DNA from: Tissierellales bacterium
GTDB lineage: Bacteria > Bacillota > Clostridia > Tissierellales > JASKZW01
Assembly: GCA_030152145.1 (NCBI GenBank)
Contig: JASLIL010000090.1
Span: 1-14,999 of the forward strand
Length of the DNA: 14,999 nt
Direction of reading: 5' to 3'
The translations under genes were made by a program, and so were the position numbers. This document shows positions 1-7,042 of the stretch, piece after piece. The notes beneath the pieces are model-generated. The model saw only the letters and a list, made by a program, of their open reading frames with translations. It did no database searches and was not told the DNA's origin. Within the stretch, counting starts at the first letter, position 1. Every line of letters starts with the position of its first letter.

Positions 1-1
1 A

Positions 2-304
2 AAGCAATTAATAAAAATAGCCGAAGCTTTAGAGTGTGATGTCTCTGCATTAATTGATCATACTCCTATTTCTATTTTTGAATTTATGCAAATTCTTTTC
101 GATTATGAAGATAATTTAAAAATAAGACCACTAATAGAAGAATCTACTATAGGACTAATCTCCCATGATGAAAACTTTAATGATTTTTTAATTGAATGGG
201 ATGAAATGAAAAAGAAACATTATAATGGAGAAATTTCAGATGATGAATATGAGGATTGGAAACTCTCATATCCTAAGAAGTCTAGATTAAAAAATAATTA
301 TTAA
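2..304 (+). CDS. C-terminal part of an XRE-family helix-turn-helix regulator (5' end outside window)
   Basis: Frame 2 is open from the left edge to the TAA at 302-304 and gives the last 100 residues of a protein. The opening residues, KQLIKIAEALECDVSALI, match the last helices of a Cro/C1 (XRE) DNA-binding domain, where IAxALxxxxxxL is the usual pattern. About 75 residues follow, acidic and aromatic (FNDFLIEWDEMKKKHYNGEISDDEYEDWK), then a basic tail. The ATG at 86 is internal to this frame and has no good ribosome binding site, so it is not taken as the start. The family is visible, but the recognition helix lies outside the window. Function as a repressor of itself or a neighbour is inference. 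The tail does not resemble a peptidase or kinase domain and its role is unknown. Confidence 0.8.
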   Translation, partial: KQLIKIAEALECDVSALIDHTPISIFEFMQILFDYEDNLKIRPLIEESTIGLISHDENFNDFLIEWDEMKKKHYNGEISDDEYEDWKLSYPKKSRLKNNY

Positions 305-326
305 ACTATAAATATATAACCTCATT

Positions 327-356
327 TTTAATCCTATCGAATTCGATAGGGTTAAA
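327..356. repeat. Palindrome with 15-bp arms centred on TCGAATTCGA
   Basis: CCTATCGAATTCGATAGG at 333-350 is a perfect palindrome. TTTAAT on the left and GGTTAAA on the right extend it to 15-bp arms with one G-U-type exception. It lies 23 bp after the stop of the XRE-family gene. It could be a DNA operator or, as RNA, a stable hairpin. There is no T-run directly after it on either strand, so it is a poor intrinsic terminator. Confidence 0.75.
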
Positions 357-387
357 GTATTTCATGAACAAATGCATAAGCTAATTT

Positions 388-412
388 AAACCGTCTCGAA
401 TTCGATGCGTTT
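388..412. repeat. Second, imperfect TCGAATTCGA palindrome
   Basis: AAACCGTCTCGAA followed by TTCGATGCGTTT repeats the core TCGAATTCGA of the upstream palindrome (396-405) with weaker outer arms: TCGAA/TTCGA pairs, then one mismatch, three further pairs, a bulge and AAA/TTT. The centres of the two palindromes are 59 bp apart, near six helical turns. Confidence 0.6.
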
Positions 413-447
413 AGAAATTTATTTAGATTTAAAAATAAATATACACA

Positions 448-489
448 CAAAAAACACCATAGATTCTTTTAATAAAATCTCTATGGTGT
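448..489 (-). terminator. Intrinsic terminator of the guaB-guaA operon
   Basis: ACACCATAGA at 454-463 pairs with TCTATGGTGT at 480-489 in a perfect 10-bp stem with a 16-nt AT-rich loop. On the minus strand the stem is followed by six T residues (448-453). It lies about 130 nt past the guaA stop, with no other minus-strand gene between them. Confidence 0.75.
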
Positions 490-620
490 CTCTATTTATA
501 AGCCAGTCGGCACTATTTATTAGGTTATTCTAAAAAACTTTTTTACCCAATTTCGTTCCAGTTGAGGTTTTTTTAACCTCTACAATAATTGATTTTATGA
601 GGTTCTCAATTTATTTTTAA

Positions 621-1559
621 CTACTCCCATTCTATTGTTGCTGGTGGTTTGTTTGTTATGTCAAATACTACTCTGTTTACTTCCTTTACCTCATCTGTTA
701 TCCTTTTGGATATCTTTCCTAGAAGTTCTAGGGGTATTGGGTACCATTGGCCTTCCATGGCGTCTTTTGATGCTATGGCTCTTAGGGCTATGGTGTGGCA
801 GTAGGTTCTTTGGCCGTCTACTACTCCTACAGATTGGATGTTTGGTAGTACTGCAAAGTATTGGAAGATTTCTTCCTTTAGCCCTGCTTTTTCTACTTCT
901 TCCCTGTAGATCCAGTCTGCGTCTCTTAGGATGTCTAACTTTTCTTTTGTTAGTTCTCCTAGGCATCTTACTCCTAGTCCTGGTCCTGGGAAGGGTTGAC
1001 GGTCTACTATTACTGATTCTAGTCCTAGGGCACGTCCTACTTCTCTTACTTCTTCCTTGTATAGTTCTCTTAGTGGTTCTAGTAGTTCAAAGTTTACGTC
1101 TTCTGGTAGCCCTCCTACATTGTGGTGGGATTTTACTGCTACCTTTCCTTTTGTGCCTGATTCTATAACGTCTGATGCTATGGTTCCTTGTACTAGAAAG
1201 TCTATGTCTGTTAGTTTTCCTTGTTCTTCTTCGAAAACTCTTATAAATTCTTCCCCTATTACCATTCTTTTTTCTTCTGGGTCTGTTACTCCTTCTAGTT
1301 TCTTTAGGAATCTTTCTTCTGCGTCTACTGTTATTAGATTTATATTGTGTCCCTTGAAAATTCTTTCTACTTCTTCACGTTCGTTTTTTCTTAGAAGACC
1401 ATGGTCTACAAATACGCATACTAGCTTGTCTCCTATGGCCTCATGTACCAAAAGAGCTGCTACTGATGAGTCTACGCCTCCTGATAGGGCACATAGGGCT
1501 TTTTTGTCGCCTACGGTTTCTTTTATATTTTCTACACTTTTATTTATGAAATCCTTCAT
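621..1559 (-). CDS. guaA: GMP synthetase, ATP pyrophosphatase subunit only (no glutaminase domain)
   Basis: Converts XMP to GMP in the cytoplasm, adenylating XMP and then substituting it with ammonia. The 312 residues contain the P-loop SGGVDSS (26-32), the lid segment DHGLLRKNE, SHHNVGGLPE, the XMP-binding PFPGPGLGVR and the family's C-terminal PPATIEWE. The usual bacterial protein is about 510 residues with an N-terminal class I glutamine amidotransferase of about 190 residues, which is absent: the ATG at 1559 sits just before the pyrophosphatase domain and has a good AGGAGG site. Only 10 bp separate it from guaB, and the guaB stop TAG forms part of TAGGAGG, so translation is probably coupled. 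The enzyme must use free ammonia or a separate glutaminase subunit, as in archaeal GuaAa/GuaAb pairs. No such partner lies in this window. Confidence 0.96.
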   Translation of the reverse strand: MKDFINKSVENIKETVGDKKALCALSGGVDSSVAALLVHEAIGDKLVCVFVDHGLLRKNEREEVERIFKGHNINLITVDAEERFLKKLEGVTDPEEKRMVIGEEFIRVFEEEQGKLTDIDFLVQGTIASDVIESGTKGKVAVKSHHNVGGLPEDVNFELLEPLRELYKEEVREVGRALGLESVIVDRQPFPGPGLGVRCLGELTKEKLDILRDADWIYREEVEKAGLKEEIFQYFAVLPNIQSVGVVDGQRTYCHTIALRAIASKDAMEGQWYPIPLELLGKISKRITDEVKEVNRVVFDITNKPPATIEWE

Positions 1560-1569
1560 GGCTTTCCTC

Positions 1570-3021
1570 CTATCTTATACTGTAGTTAGGAGCTTCTTTA
1601 GTTATGTTTATATCATGTGGATGGTTTTCTACTAAGGAAGCTGATGTTATTTTAACGTATTTTGACTTTTCCTGTAGATCTTTTATGCTGGCTGCTCCAA
1701 CATATCCCATACCTGATCTTAGGCCACCTATTAGTTGGAATACTACGTCTCCTAGTGGTCCCTTGTAGGCTACTCTTCCTTCTACTCCTTCTGGTACTAG
1801 TTTCTTAGTGTTTTCTTGGAAGTATCTGTCCTTGCTGCCGGCTTCCATGGCTCCCATAGATCCCATTCCTCTGTAGACTTTAAATCTTCTTCCTTCGTAT
1901 AGTTCTTCTTCTCCTGGACTTTCGTAGGTTCCTGCAAATAGTGAACCTATCATTACCATATTAGCTCCTGCTGCTATGGCCTTTGTTATGTCTCCAGAGT
2001 ATTTTATACCACCATCTGCTATTACTGGTACTCCATGTTCTTTTCCTGCCTTAGCACATTCCATTACTGCAGTTATTTGTGGTACTCCTATACCAGATAC
2101 TACTCTGGTAGTACAGATTGATCCTGGTCCTATACCTACCTTTACTGCGTCTGCTCCTGCTGCTATAAGGTCTCTTGTAGCGTCTGCTGTTGCTACGTTA
2201 CCTGCTATTACCTGTAGGTCAGGGTATTCTAGTTTTACTCTCTTAACAGCCTCTATTACACCTTTTGAGTGTCCGTGGGCTGTGTCTATTACTATAACGT
2301 CTACATGGGATTTGTATAGGGCTGTTACCCTTTCCATCATGTCGTCTGTTACCCCTACTGCTGCTCCTACCAATAGTCTTCCTGCTTCGTCTCTTGCTGA
2401 GTTAGGGTGTTCTATAGTTTTTTCTATATCTTTTATAGTTATTAGTCCGCATAATTTATTTCCGTCATCTATTAGAGGAAGTTTTTCTATCTTGTGTTTT
2501 TTCATTTCTTCTAGAGCTTGATCCATAGTAGTTTCTCTTGTTCCTGTTACCAGGTTGTCTTTTGTCATTACCTCATCTATTTTCTTAGTAGTGTCTGTTT
2601 CAAATCTAATATCTCTATTAGTGATTATACCTACTAGGGTCTTGTCTTCTTCTACTATTGGCACTCCTGATATTCTGTATCTTTCCATTAGCTCTAGGGC
2701 ATCTGAAACTATGTGGTGTCTTGAAAGATAGAAAGGATCTGTTATGATTCCATGCTCTGATCTTTTTACCCTGTCTACTTCTAGGGCCTGCTTTTCTATG
2801 GACATGTTCTTGTGGATTATCCCGATTCCACCTTCTCTAGCTATTGATATAGCCATCTTTGACTCTGTTACCGTATCCATTCCTGCACTCATTAAAGGAA
2901 TATTTAACTTGATCTTCTTAGTTAAATTAGTATTTAATTTTACCTCTCTTGGCAATACTTCTGATTTTCCTGGTAGTAACAGGATATCATCAAAAGTTAA
3001 ACCTTCTCCTACATATTCCAC
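1570..3021 (-). CDS. guaB: Inosine-5'-monophosphate dehydrogenase
   Basis: NAD-dependent oxidation of IMP to XMP, the committed step to guanine nucleotides. The length of 483 residues is normal. An N-terminal barrel segment (GLTFDDILLLPG, 7-18) is followed by a pair of CBS domains at about 95-200 and then the catalytic barrel. GPGSICTTR carries the catalytic Cys303, and the mobile flap EGVEGRVAYKGP has the Arg416/Tyr419 pair. The start is a GTG at 3021 placed 7 nt after AAAGGAGG, and the next residues fit the normal N-terminus. A consensus promoter lies about 110 bp upstream, leaving a leader with an inverted repeat. It forms a two-gene operon with guaA, so the order of genes follows the order of reactions. 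Confidence 0.98.
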   Translation of the reverse strand: MEYVGEGLTFDDILLLPGKSEVLPREVKLNTNLTKKIKLNIPLMSAGMDTVTESKMAISIAREGGIGIIHKNMSIEKQALEVDRVKRSEHGIITDPFYLSRHHIVSDALELMERYRISGVPIVEEDKTLVGIITNRDIRFETDTTKKIDEVMTKDNLVTGTRETTMDQALEEMKKHKIEKLPLIDDGNKLCGLITIKDIEKTIEHPNSARDEAGRLLVGAAVGVTDDMMERVTALYKSHVDVIVIDTAHGHSKGVIEAVKRVKLEYPDLQVIAGNVATADATRDLIAAGADAVKVGIGPGSICTTRVVSGIGVPQITAVMECAKAGKEHGVPVIADGGIKYSGDITKAIAAGANMVMIGSLFAGTYESPGEEELYEGRRFKVYRGMGSMGAMEAGSKDRYFQENTKKLVPEGVEGRVAYKGPLGDVVFQLIGGLRSGMGYVGAASIKDLQEKSKYVKITSASLVENHPHDINITKEAPNYSIR

Positions 3022-3060
3022 CTTTATTCCTCCTTTTAATTGAAACTCCTTGAATTTAGT

Positions 3061-3112
3061 ATATCATAACGCATATTATTCATCTTCTCTTATTGTATGT
3101 AGATTATGATAT
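3061..3112 (-). promoter_or_regulatory. Inverted repeat in the guaB leader
   Basis: ATATCATAA (3061-3069) and TTATGATAT (3104-3112) are perfect 9-bp inverted copies within the predicted leader. Inside them CATA and TATG can also pair, giving an interrupted 13-bp helix. It does not match the purine riboswitch consensus. It could be an operator or an RNA control hairpin. Confidence 0.4.
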
Positions 3113-3135
3113 TTCCAATGAATAAATTTCTAATA

Positions 3136-3164
3136 AATTTACCATAAATTTAATGTCATGTCAA
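3136..3164 (-). promoter_or_regulatory. Promoter of guaB-guaA
   Basis: On the minus strand TTGACA (3164-3159) is a perfect -35 box, followed after 17 bp by TAAATT (3141-3136). Transcription would start near 3129, giving a leader of about 107 nt before the GTG of guaB. Confidence 0.7.
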
Positions 3165-3287
3165 CTAACTTAATATTCTTAATCTTTAGTATTTTGATTT
3201 ATCTTAATAAAACTGCTACAATAAATATGTATCTACTTTTTGTAGAATACGCTTCTATTAATTATTAAGACTATATTTTTGACTAGT

Positions 3288-3315
3288 AAAAAGGAAGGCT
3301 TTGACCTTCCTTTTT
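3288..3315 (-). terminator. Terminator after the nitroreductase gene
   Basis: AAAAAGGAAGG (3288-3298) and CCTTCCTTTTT (3305-3315) form a perfect 11-bp stem with a 6-nt loop ending in T residues. It follows the nitroreductase stop by 11 bp on the minus strand. Confidence 0.85.
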
Positions 3316-3326
3316 GCTGTCTTTTT

Positions 3327-3833
3327 TTAAAACTTGTCAAAGGATACTACTTCTTCAAATTCCTTTCTTGGTCTCATGTCTGGTGCTTCATCTGGGTAGC
3401 CTAGAGGGCTTATGCTAACAACTTTCATTTCTTTTGGTATGGATAGGATTTCCTTTACTTTTTCCTGATCGAAACTGCCTAGCCAACAGGTTCCAAGACC
3501 TTCTTCCTGGGCTTGAAGAATCATGTAGGCTGTTGCTATAGATAGGTCCACTGTGTATCTTGCTTCACCACATCTCATTATACCCTCTGTTTCTGTAGCC
3601 ACATTTACAAGGATCACTGGTGCCTGGCCTACAAAGGGTTGATTTATGGCTTCTACTAGTTTTTTCCTGGTTTCCTCTTCTCTTACTACTATAAACTTCC
3701 AGGTTTGCAGGTTTCTTGCTGAGGGGGATAGTCTGGCTGCTTCTAAAATTCTTTCTAACTTGTCCTCTTCTACTTTCTTGTCCTTATACTTTCTGATACT
3801 GCGTCTTGAATTTATAGCTTGAAAAACCGTCAT
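3327..3833 (-). CDS. Small nitroreductase-family flavoprotein
   Basis: Predicted FMN-dependent NAD(P)H oxidoreductase of the nitroreductase superfamily. The 168 residues start with the family's N-terminal helix and RRSIRKY (10-16), which contacts FMN phosphate. SPSARNLQTW (36-45), GLGTCWLG and PLGYP towards the C-terminus are also typical. The length is that of the short single-domain forms. The physiological substrate cannot be read from the sequence; nitro compounds, quinones or free flavin are all possible. The ATG at 3833 is preceded by AGGAGG at 7 nt spacing. It lies 63 nt after deoC on the same strand, beyond a hairpin terminator, so it is expressed by readthrough or from a promoter I could not identify. 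Confidence 0.9.
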   Translation of the reverse strand: MTVFQAINSRRSIRKYKDKKVEEDKLERILEAARLSPSARNLQTWKFIVVREEETRKKLVEAINQPFVGQAPVILVNVATETEGIMRCGEARYTVDLSIATAYMILQAQEEGLGTCWLGSFDQEKVKEILSIPKEMKVVSISPLGYPDEAPDMRPRKEFEEVVSFDKF

Positions 3834-3875
3834 TATATAACCTCCTATTTATTAAGAAAATATTTTTCTATAAGA

Positions 3876-3898
3876 AAAGAGAGGCTGCACCTCTCTTT
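3876..3898 (-). terminator. Terminator overlapping the deoC stop codon
   Basis: AAAGAGAGG (3876-3884) pairs with CCTCTCTTT (3890-3898) around a 5-nt loop. On the minus strand it is followed by TTTTCTTA. The stem begins within the TAA stop of deoC (3899-3897), so ribosomes finishing deoC could interfere with its folding. It may work as a partial terminator before the nitroreductase gene. Confidence 0.7.
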
Positions 3899-4550
3899 AT
3901 TTCCTACTGTCTTCTACTATCTTAATACCAGCTGATGCTCCTATTCTAGATGCTCCAGCCTCTATCATGGCCATGGCTGTTTGGTAGTCTCTTATTCCAC
4001 CTGATGCCTTTACTAGGGCCTGGTCTTTTACTGTTTCCTTCATTAGCTTAACATCTTCTACTGTTGCTCCTCCTGTGGAGAATCCTGTAGATGTTTTTAC
4101 ATAGTCTGCTCCTGCCTCTACTGCTAGTTGGCAGACTTTGATTTTTTCTTCATCTGTCAGTAGACAGCTTTCTATTATAACCTTTACTAGGGCCTTGCCC
4201 TTGGCTTCTTCTACTACTGCCCTTATGTCCTTTAAAACATAGTCATAGTCCTGATCTTTTAGTTTAGATATGTTGATTACCATGTCTACTTCAGTGGCTC
4301 CTGCCTTTATGGCCTCCCTGGTTTCAAAGGCCTTTACCTCTGAGTTTGTAGCTCCTAGGGGAAAACCTACTACTACACAGGTTTTAACTTCTGTTCCCTC
4401 TAGATTTTTACTTACTCTTTGGGCAAATCCTAGGTTAACACAGACAGACATAAAGCCATATTCTCTGGCTTCCTGGCAGATCTTATCTATTTCCTCTTGG
4501 CTGGCGTCTGCCTTTAAAAGAGTATGGTCTATATACTTTTGTATTTCCAA
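3897..4550 (-). CDS. deoC: Deoxyribose-phosphate aldolase
   Basis: Class I aldolase that splits 2-deoxyribose 5-phosphate into acetaldehyde and glyceraldehyde 3-phosphate, so deoxynucleosides can be used as carbon source. The 217-residue length is standard for the short bacterial form. Visible signatures are YIDHTLLKADAS at the N-terminus, the proton-relay Asp89 in EVDMVINI, the Schiff-base Lys152 in DYVKTSTGF and Lys181 in KASGGIRD. The start is TTG at 4550, 7 nt after AGGAGG; there is no closer ATG and YIDHT is already in place. It lies 47 nt after the lipoprotein gene with no terminator between, so it probably shares that transcript. The gap contains CCTAAT and ATTAGG, which can pair and would partly cover its ribosome binding site. 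No nucleoside phosphorylase or deoR-like gene is adjacent. Confidence 0.97.
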   Translation of the reverse strand: MEIQKYIDHTLLKADASQEEIDKICQEAREYGFMSVCVNLGFAQRVSKNLEGTEVKTCVVVGFPLGATNSEVKAFETREAIKAGATEVDMVINISKLKDQDYDYVLKDIRAVVEEAKGKALVKVIIESCLLTDEEKIKVCQLAVEAGADYVKTSTGFSTGGATVEDVKLMKETVKDQALVKASGGIRDYQTAMAMIEAGASRIGASAGIKIVEDSRK

Positions 4551-4597
4551 AAAAATCCCTCCTAATCTAATCTTATTTTATCACATTAGGGCCGAAA

Positions 4598-5626
4598 TTA
4601 AAATTTCATAGCCTCTATTTCCTCTATAACTTCTTCTATAGTAATTTCCGGATCTATTATAAGGACTCCATATTGTAGTCCACTGTCATAGAAGGTTATT
4701 AGCCTTATTTCCCCTTCCATTATATAGCCCTTTTGACCTCTTATGGTTACAGGCTTATTTACAGTTTCATCTATTTCTATTTCCTTTTCCTCAACTATAT
4801 TTACATCAAAAAAGGGTTTGTCTTCTTTTACATAACCTACGTTTATTGCTTTTTCACCAGACTCTTTAAATTCTACATAGTTAATATAGGCTGGTTTAAA
4901 CTTGTCCCCAAAGAATAGTACATCTTGACCAAATTTTTCCTTTATGTCTTCTCTTCTTATTTCAATTATATTATAGGGTTTTTCATCTGCGTCTACTACC
5001 TTAGCGTCTTCTGGGTAGTCTAGGATAAATATTTCATCACTTAGATCTAAGTTATCCTTGGTTTCTACAATTTCTACAGTTACAGCTGTTTTATCTACGG
5101 TGTTAACTGTTTTTAGAACCCTGTAGTCTTCTTTGGATATATATATGTCCATAGAGCTTCCTTGATCTTGGTAGCCTATGTGATAAACTTCATTGTCTCC
5201 CAGTTTTTCCTGACCTACAGGCTTAGGCTGTCCATCTTTTAAAAATAATAGTTCTTCTAGGATTCTTGTCTTACCTGATTGGTTGGTTACCTTGGTTTTA
5301 TATAGGGTGTTGTCCTCTTCTTGGTAGCTCATAGAGCCGTCCTCATTGCTTACTGCTATGGACTTAAAATCCCCCTTCTTTGTTTCTGTTCTTCTCCTTG
5401 TCTTTCCATCTGCAAAGGAAATCCATTCTTCTAGGATTACCTGGTCTTTAACTTCTGTTTCAGGATTTTCTGCTAGTATTTTATTTTTAGAGTATTGGCT
5501 TACTATTTTTTCTTCTCTCTCAATAGCTTTTTCAAGTATTGATTCTGCACTTTCTTTTTTTCCACTACAAGCTGTTAGGCCAAGGGCCAGTGCTAAAACC
5601 AGTAGTAGATATCTTGTCTTCTTCAA
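4598..5626 (-). CDS. LolA-like lipoprotein with a C-terminal DUF4367-like segment
   Basis: A 342-residue predicted lipoprotein exported and anchored to the outer face of the membrane. The signal peptide MKKTRYLLLVLALALGLTAC ends in a lipobox with Cys20. The next ~180 residues alternate short beta strands (ISFADGKTRRRTETKKG, DIYISKEDYRVLKTVNTV) as in LolA/RseB-fold proteins, resembling the YdcC-type proteins of spore-forming Firmicutes. The last ~100 residues, ending in GVLIIDPEITIEEVIEEIEAMKF, resemble DUF4367. The family assignment is by pattern only, and the ligand and role are unknown. The start is TTG at 5626, 8 nt after AGGAGG; no ATG is available before the signal peptide. A promoter candidate lies at 5662-5690, and deoC follows on the same strand. 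Confidence 0.85.
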   Translation of the reverse strand: MKKTRYLLLVLALALGLTACSGKKESAESILEKAIEREEKIVSQYSKNKILAENPETEVKDQVILEEWISFADGKTRRRTETKKGDFKSIAVSNEDGSMSYQEEDNTLYKTKVTNQSGKTRILEELLFLKDGQPKPVGQEKLGDNEVYHIGYQDQGSSMDIYISKEDYRVLKTVNTVDKTAVTVEIVETKDNLDLSDEIFILDYPEDAKVVDADEKPYNIIEIRREDIKEKFGQDVLFFGDKFKPAYINYVEFKESGEKAINVGYVKEDKPFFDVNIVEEKEIEIDETVNKPVTIRGQKGYIMEGEIRLITFYDSGLQYGVLIIDPEITIEEVIEEIEAMKF

Positions 5627-5661
5627 AATAATGTCCTCCTAAATTTTATTCTATATAGAAC

Positions 5662-5690
5662 ATTATATAGGCTTCACTGGTTATTTGCCA
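5662..5690 (-). promoter_or_regulatory. Promoter candidate for the lipoprotein-deoC unit
   Basis: On the minus strand a perfect TATAAT (5667-5662) lies 17 bp after TGGCAA (5690-5685), a weak -35 box. It sits directly after the terminator of the upstream hydrolase gene and 36 bp before the lipoprotein start, where a promoter is expected. Confidence 0.5.
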
Positions 5691-5691
5691 C

Positions 5692-5726
5692 AAAAAATAC
5701 CAGCTAGATTTCTAGCCAGTATTTTT
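5692..5726 (-). terminator. Terminator after the alpha/beta hydrolase gene
   Basis: The 15-nt arms 5693-5707 and 5712-5726 flank a 4-nt loop. On the minus strand the pairing includes two G-U pairs that are mismatches on the plus strand, so it is shaped for leftward transcripts, and it ends in six T residues. It lies about 210 nt past the hydrolase stop. That interval (5728-5937) is AT-rich and holds no gene. Confidence 0.8.
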
Positions 5727-5937
5727 ATAATCCTTGTTCTAGTCTTGAAAAGGCTAAGGCTAGAAAGCATCCTATACTTTTTTATATCTATAAATATGAT
5801 TTCATGTGAATAAAAGTATATTTTACATTTTTCTAATTTTAGAAGCTTAAGTTAGTATAAATATTCACAAACTTTATTTCTTTATTCTTTCTGTTTCAAG
5901 GCTTCTAAAATTTTATTACTGTGTTTTTCCCTTATTA

Positions 5938-6714
5938 TTAGAGAAATTTGTGAAACCAAATACAAGCTTCTTCCATCATGTTAGTGGTTACGAAGTGATT
6001 TAAGTTAGGATAGCTAATGTATTTTATGTGGGTTGCGTCTTCGTATACCAGCTTTGCTTTTTTCATAAAGGCTTCTTGGGCGTCTGCTCTTACTACCCTG
6101 TCCATGTCCCCATGTAAAAGTAGTAAGGGTCTGTTTTGTAATTTTTTAAGATTATTAGTTGGATTATAGTCTTCTATATATTTTTCCATTTCATATAGCT
6201 CTTCTGTCATTTCTATTTGAAACCTTTCCTTGAAAAGTCTATTGCTTAGATCCCAATCACAGGACCCATTTAGGATTACTGCAGTTTTTATGTCTTCATT
6301 GGCTACAAATATGCCAGCGGCTGTTATGCCTCCCATGGAGTTTCCTATTAGTCCTATTCTATTTTTGTCTGCTTCTAGATTTTCTACGGCATAGTCTATT
6401 ATCTTTTCTGATTCTCTTAGATTGGATATTATAGTTCTCCAAAAATAAGCCTTGGCTGATTTAAGGTCATAATAGTCTAGTGGATTTCTATCTCCATGGT
6501 ATATAGCATCTGGTATTAGGACCTGGTAGCCTAGTATGGCTAGGGTAAAGGCCCTAAGTCTTTGATATTCTTTTGTTGAACTCCATCCATGATAGAATAG
6601 TATGGTTGGAAGCTTTCCCTCTGTGTCCTTAGGTCTTATTAGTATAGTTGGTATCCCTTCTATATCTATGATTTCCTCATCTAAACATTCTGAATGAATA
6701 TATCTAAATCCCAT
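5938..6714 (-). CDS. Alpha/beta hydrolase (YitV-like esterase type)
   Basis: A cytoplasmic serine hydrolase of 258 residues. The fold's landmarks are in order: the oxyanion region FYHGWSSTKEY (40-50), the nucleophile elbow GNSMGG with Ser126, HGDMDRVV with the acid Asp205, and PNLNHF with His240. The aromatic insertion DYYDLKSAKAYFWRT at about 80-94 resembles the YitV/dienelactone-hydrolase-like esterases. The substrate is unknown. I chose the ATG at 6714, because GAGGGG lies 7 nt before it and homologues start near MGFRYIHSE; the in-frame GTG at 6729 lies inside that ribosome binding region. It is a single-gene unit with its own terminator. After the TAATAATAA stops, another frame continues as REKHSNKILEALKQKE, which may be a lost tail. 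Confidence 0.9.
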   Translation of the reverse strand: MGFRYIHSECLDEEIIDIEGIPTILIRPKDTEGKLPTILFYHGWSSTKEYQRLRAFTLAILGYQVLIPDAIYHGDRNPLDYYDLKSAKAYFWRTIISNLRESEKIIDYAVENLEADKNRIGLIGNSMGGITAAGIFVANEDIKTAVILNGSCDWDLSNRLFKERFQIEMTEELYEMEKYIEDYNPTNNLKKLQNRPLLLLHGDMDRVVRADAQEAFMKKAKLVYEDATHIKYISYPNLNHFVTTNMMEEACIWFHKFL

Positions 6715-7042
6715 GACTCCACCCCTCACTTTTATAATATTCTGACTATTCTTATGGTATCATACTTACATAGCTTTTTAAACAAATAAATATCTGCAAC
6801 TTTTTCAAAAAGTCTTTCATTTCAATTTATATTAATTTTTCTAATAATTATACTGTCTTAGGCCTTTTTTTCAAATTTTTCTTGAAATTTTCAGCTTTTA
6901 TTGTATATCTATAAATTTTTTCATAATTTAATATTGACATTATTCTTTATTTCATTTTTTCCTTGTCTTTTTAGTGAAATTATTTGCAATATATGTTATT
7001 ATTAACTTGCAAAGATTATTTAATTTTTAAGGAGGATTTATC
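6715..7042. other. Divergent intergenic region before ald
   Basis: AT-rich DNA with no gene that must hold the promoters of the leftward hydrolase and the rightward ald. No convincing -35/-10 pair was found for either: TATGAT (6763-6758, minus) has only a short-spaced TTGTTT upstream. TTGACA near 6935 has no -10 partner at normal distance. A small hairpin ACTTTTT/AAAAAGT lies near 6799-6813, and a TTTGCAA inverted repeat at 6983-7013. Confidence 0.5.
6983..7013 (+). promoter_or_regulatory. TTTGCAA inverted repeat upstream of ald
   Basis: TTTGCAA (6983-6989) and TTGCAAA (7007-7013) are inverted copies 17 bp apart, with centres about 23-24 bp apart. AT-rich TATATG and TATTAT, possible -10 boxes, lie between them. 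The second arm ends 18 bp before the ribosome binding site of ald. This placement suits an operator at the ald promoter, but the cognate protein is unknown. Confidence 0.35.

Larger units (their letters stand above)
305..620. other. Intergenic region between the XRE-family gene and guaA
   Basis: I see no coding sequence here. The region holds the two TCGAATTCGA palindromes (327-356 and 388-412), a minus-strand terminator (448-489) and a short GAGGTT/AACCTC hairpin at 564-580 directly after guaA on the minus strand. The rest is AT-rich without recognisable features. Confidence 0.6.

Noticed and set aside
86..304. Stand-alone 72-residue gene starting at 86
   Set aside because: The same frame is open to the window edge and the upstream part is clearly the helix-turn-helix domain.
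635..1635. Open frames on + across guaA (635-1168 and 1057-1635)
   Set aside because: They are antisense to a well-conserved gene, have strange Leu- or Ser-rich translations and lack ribosome binding sites.
1976..3043. Open frames on + across guaB
   Set aside because: Antisense shadows; the guaB frame carries every family motif.
3022..3135. Purine riboswitch before guaB
   Set aside because: The leader lacks the conserved joining-region and loop sequences of that class.
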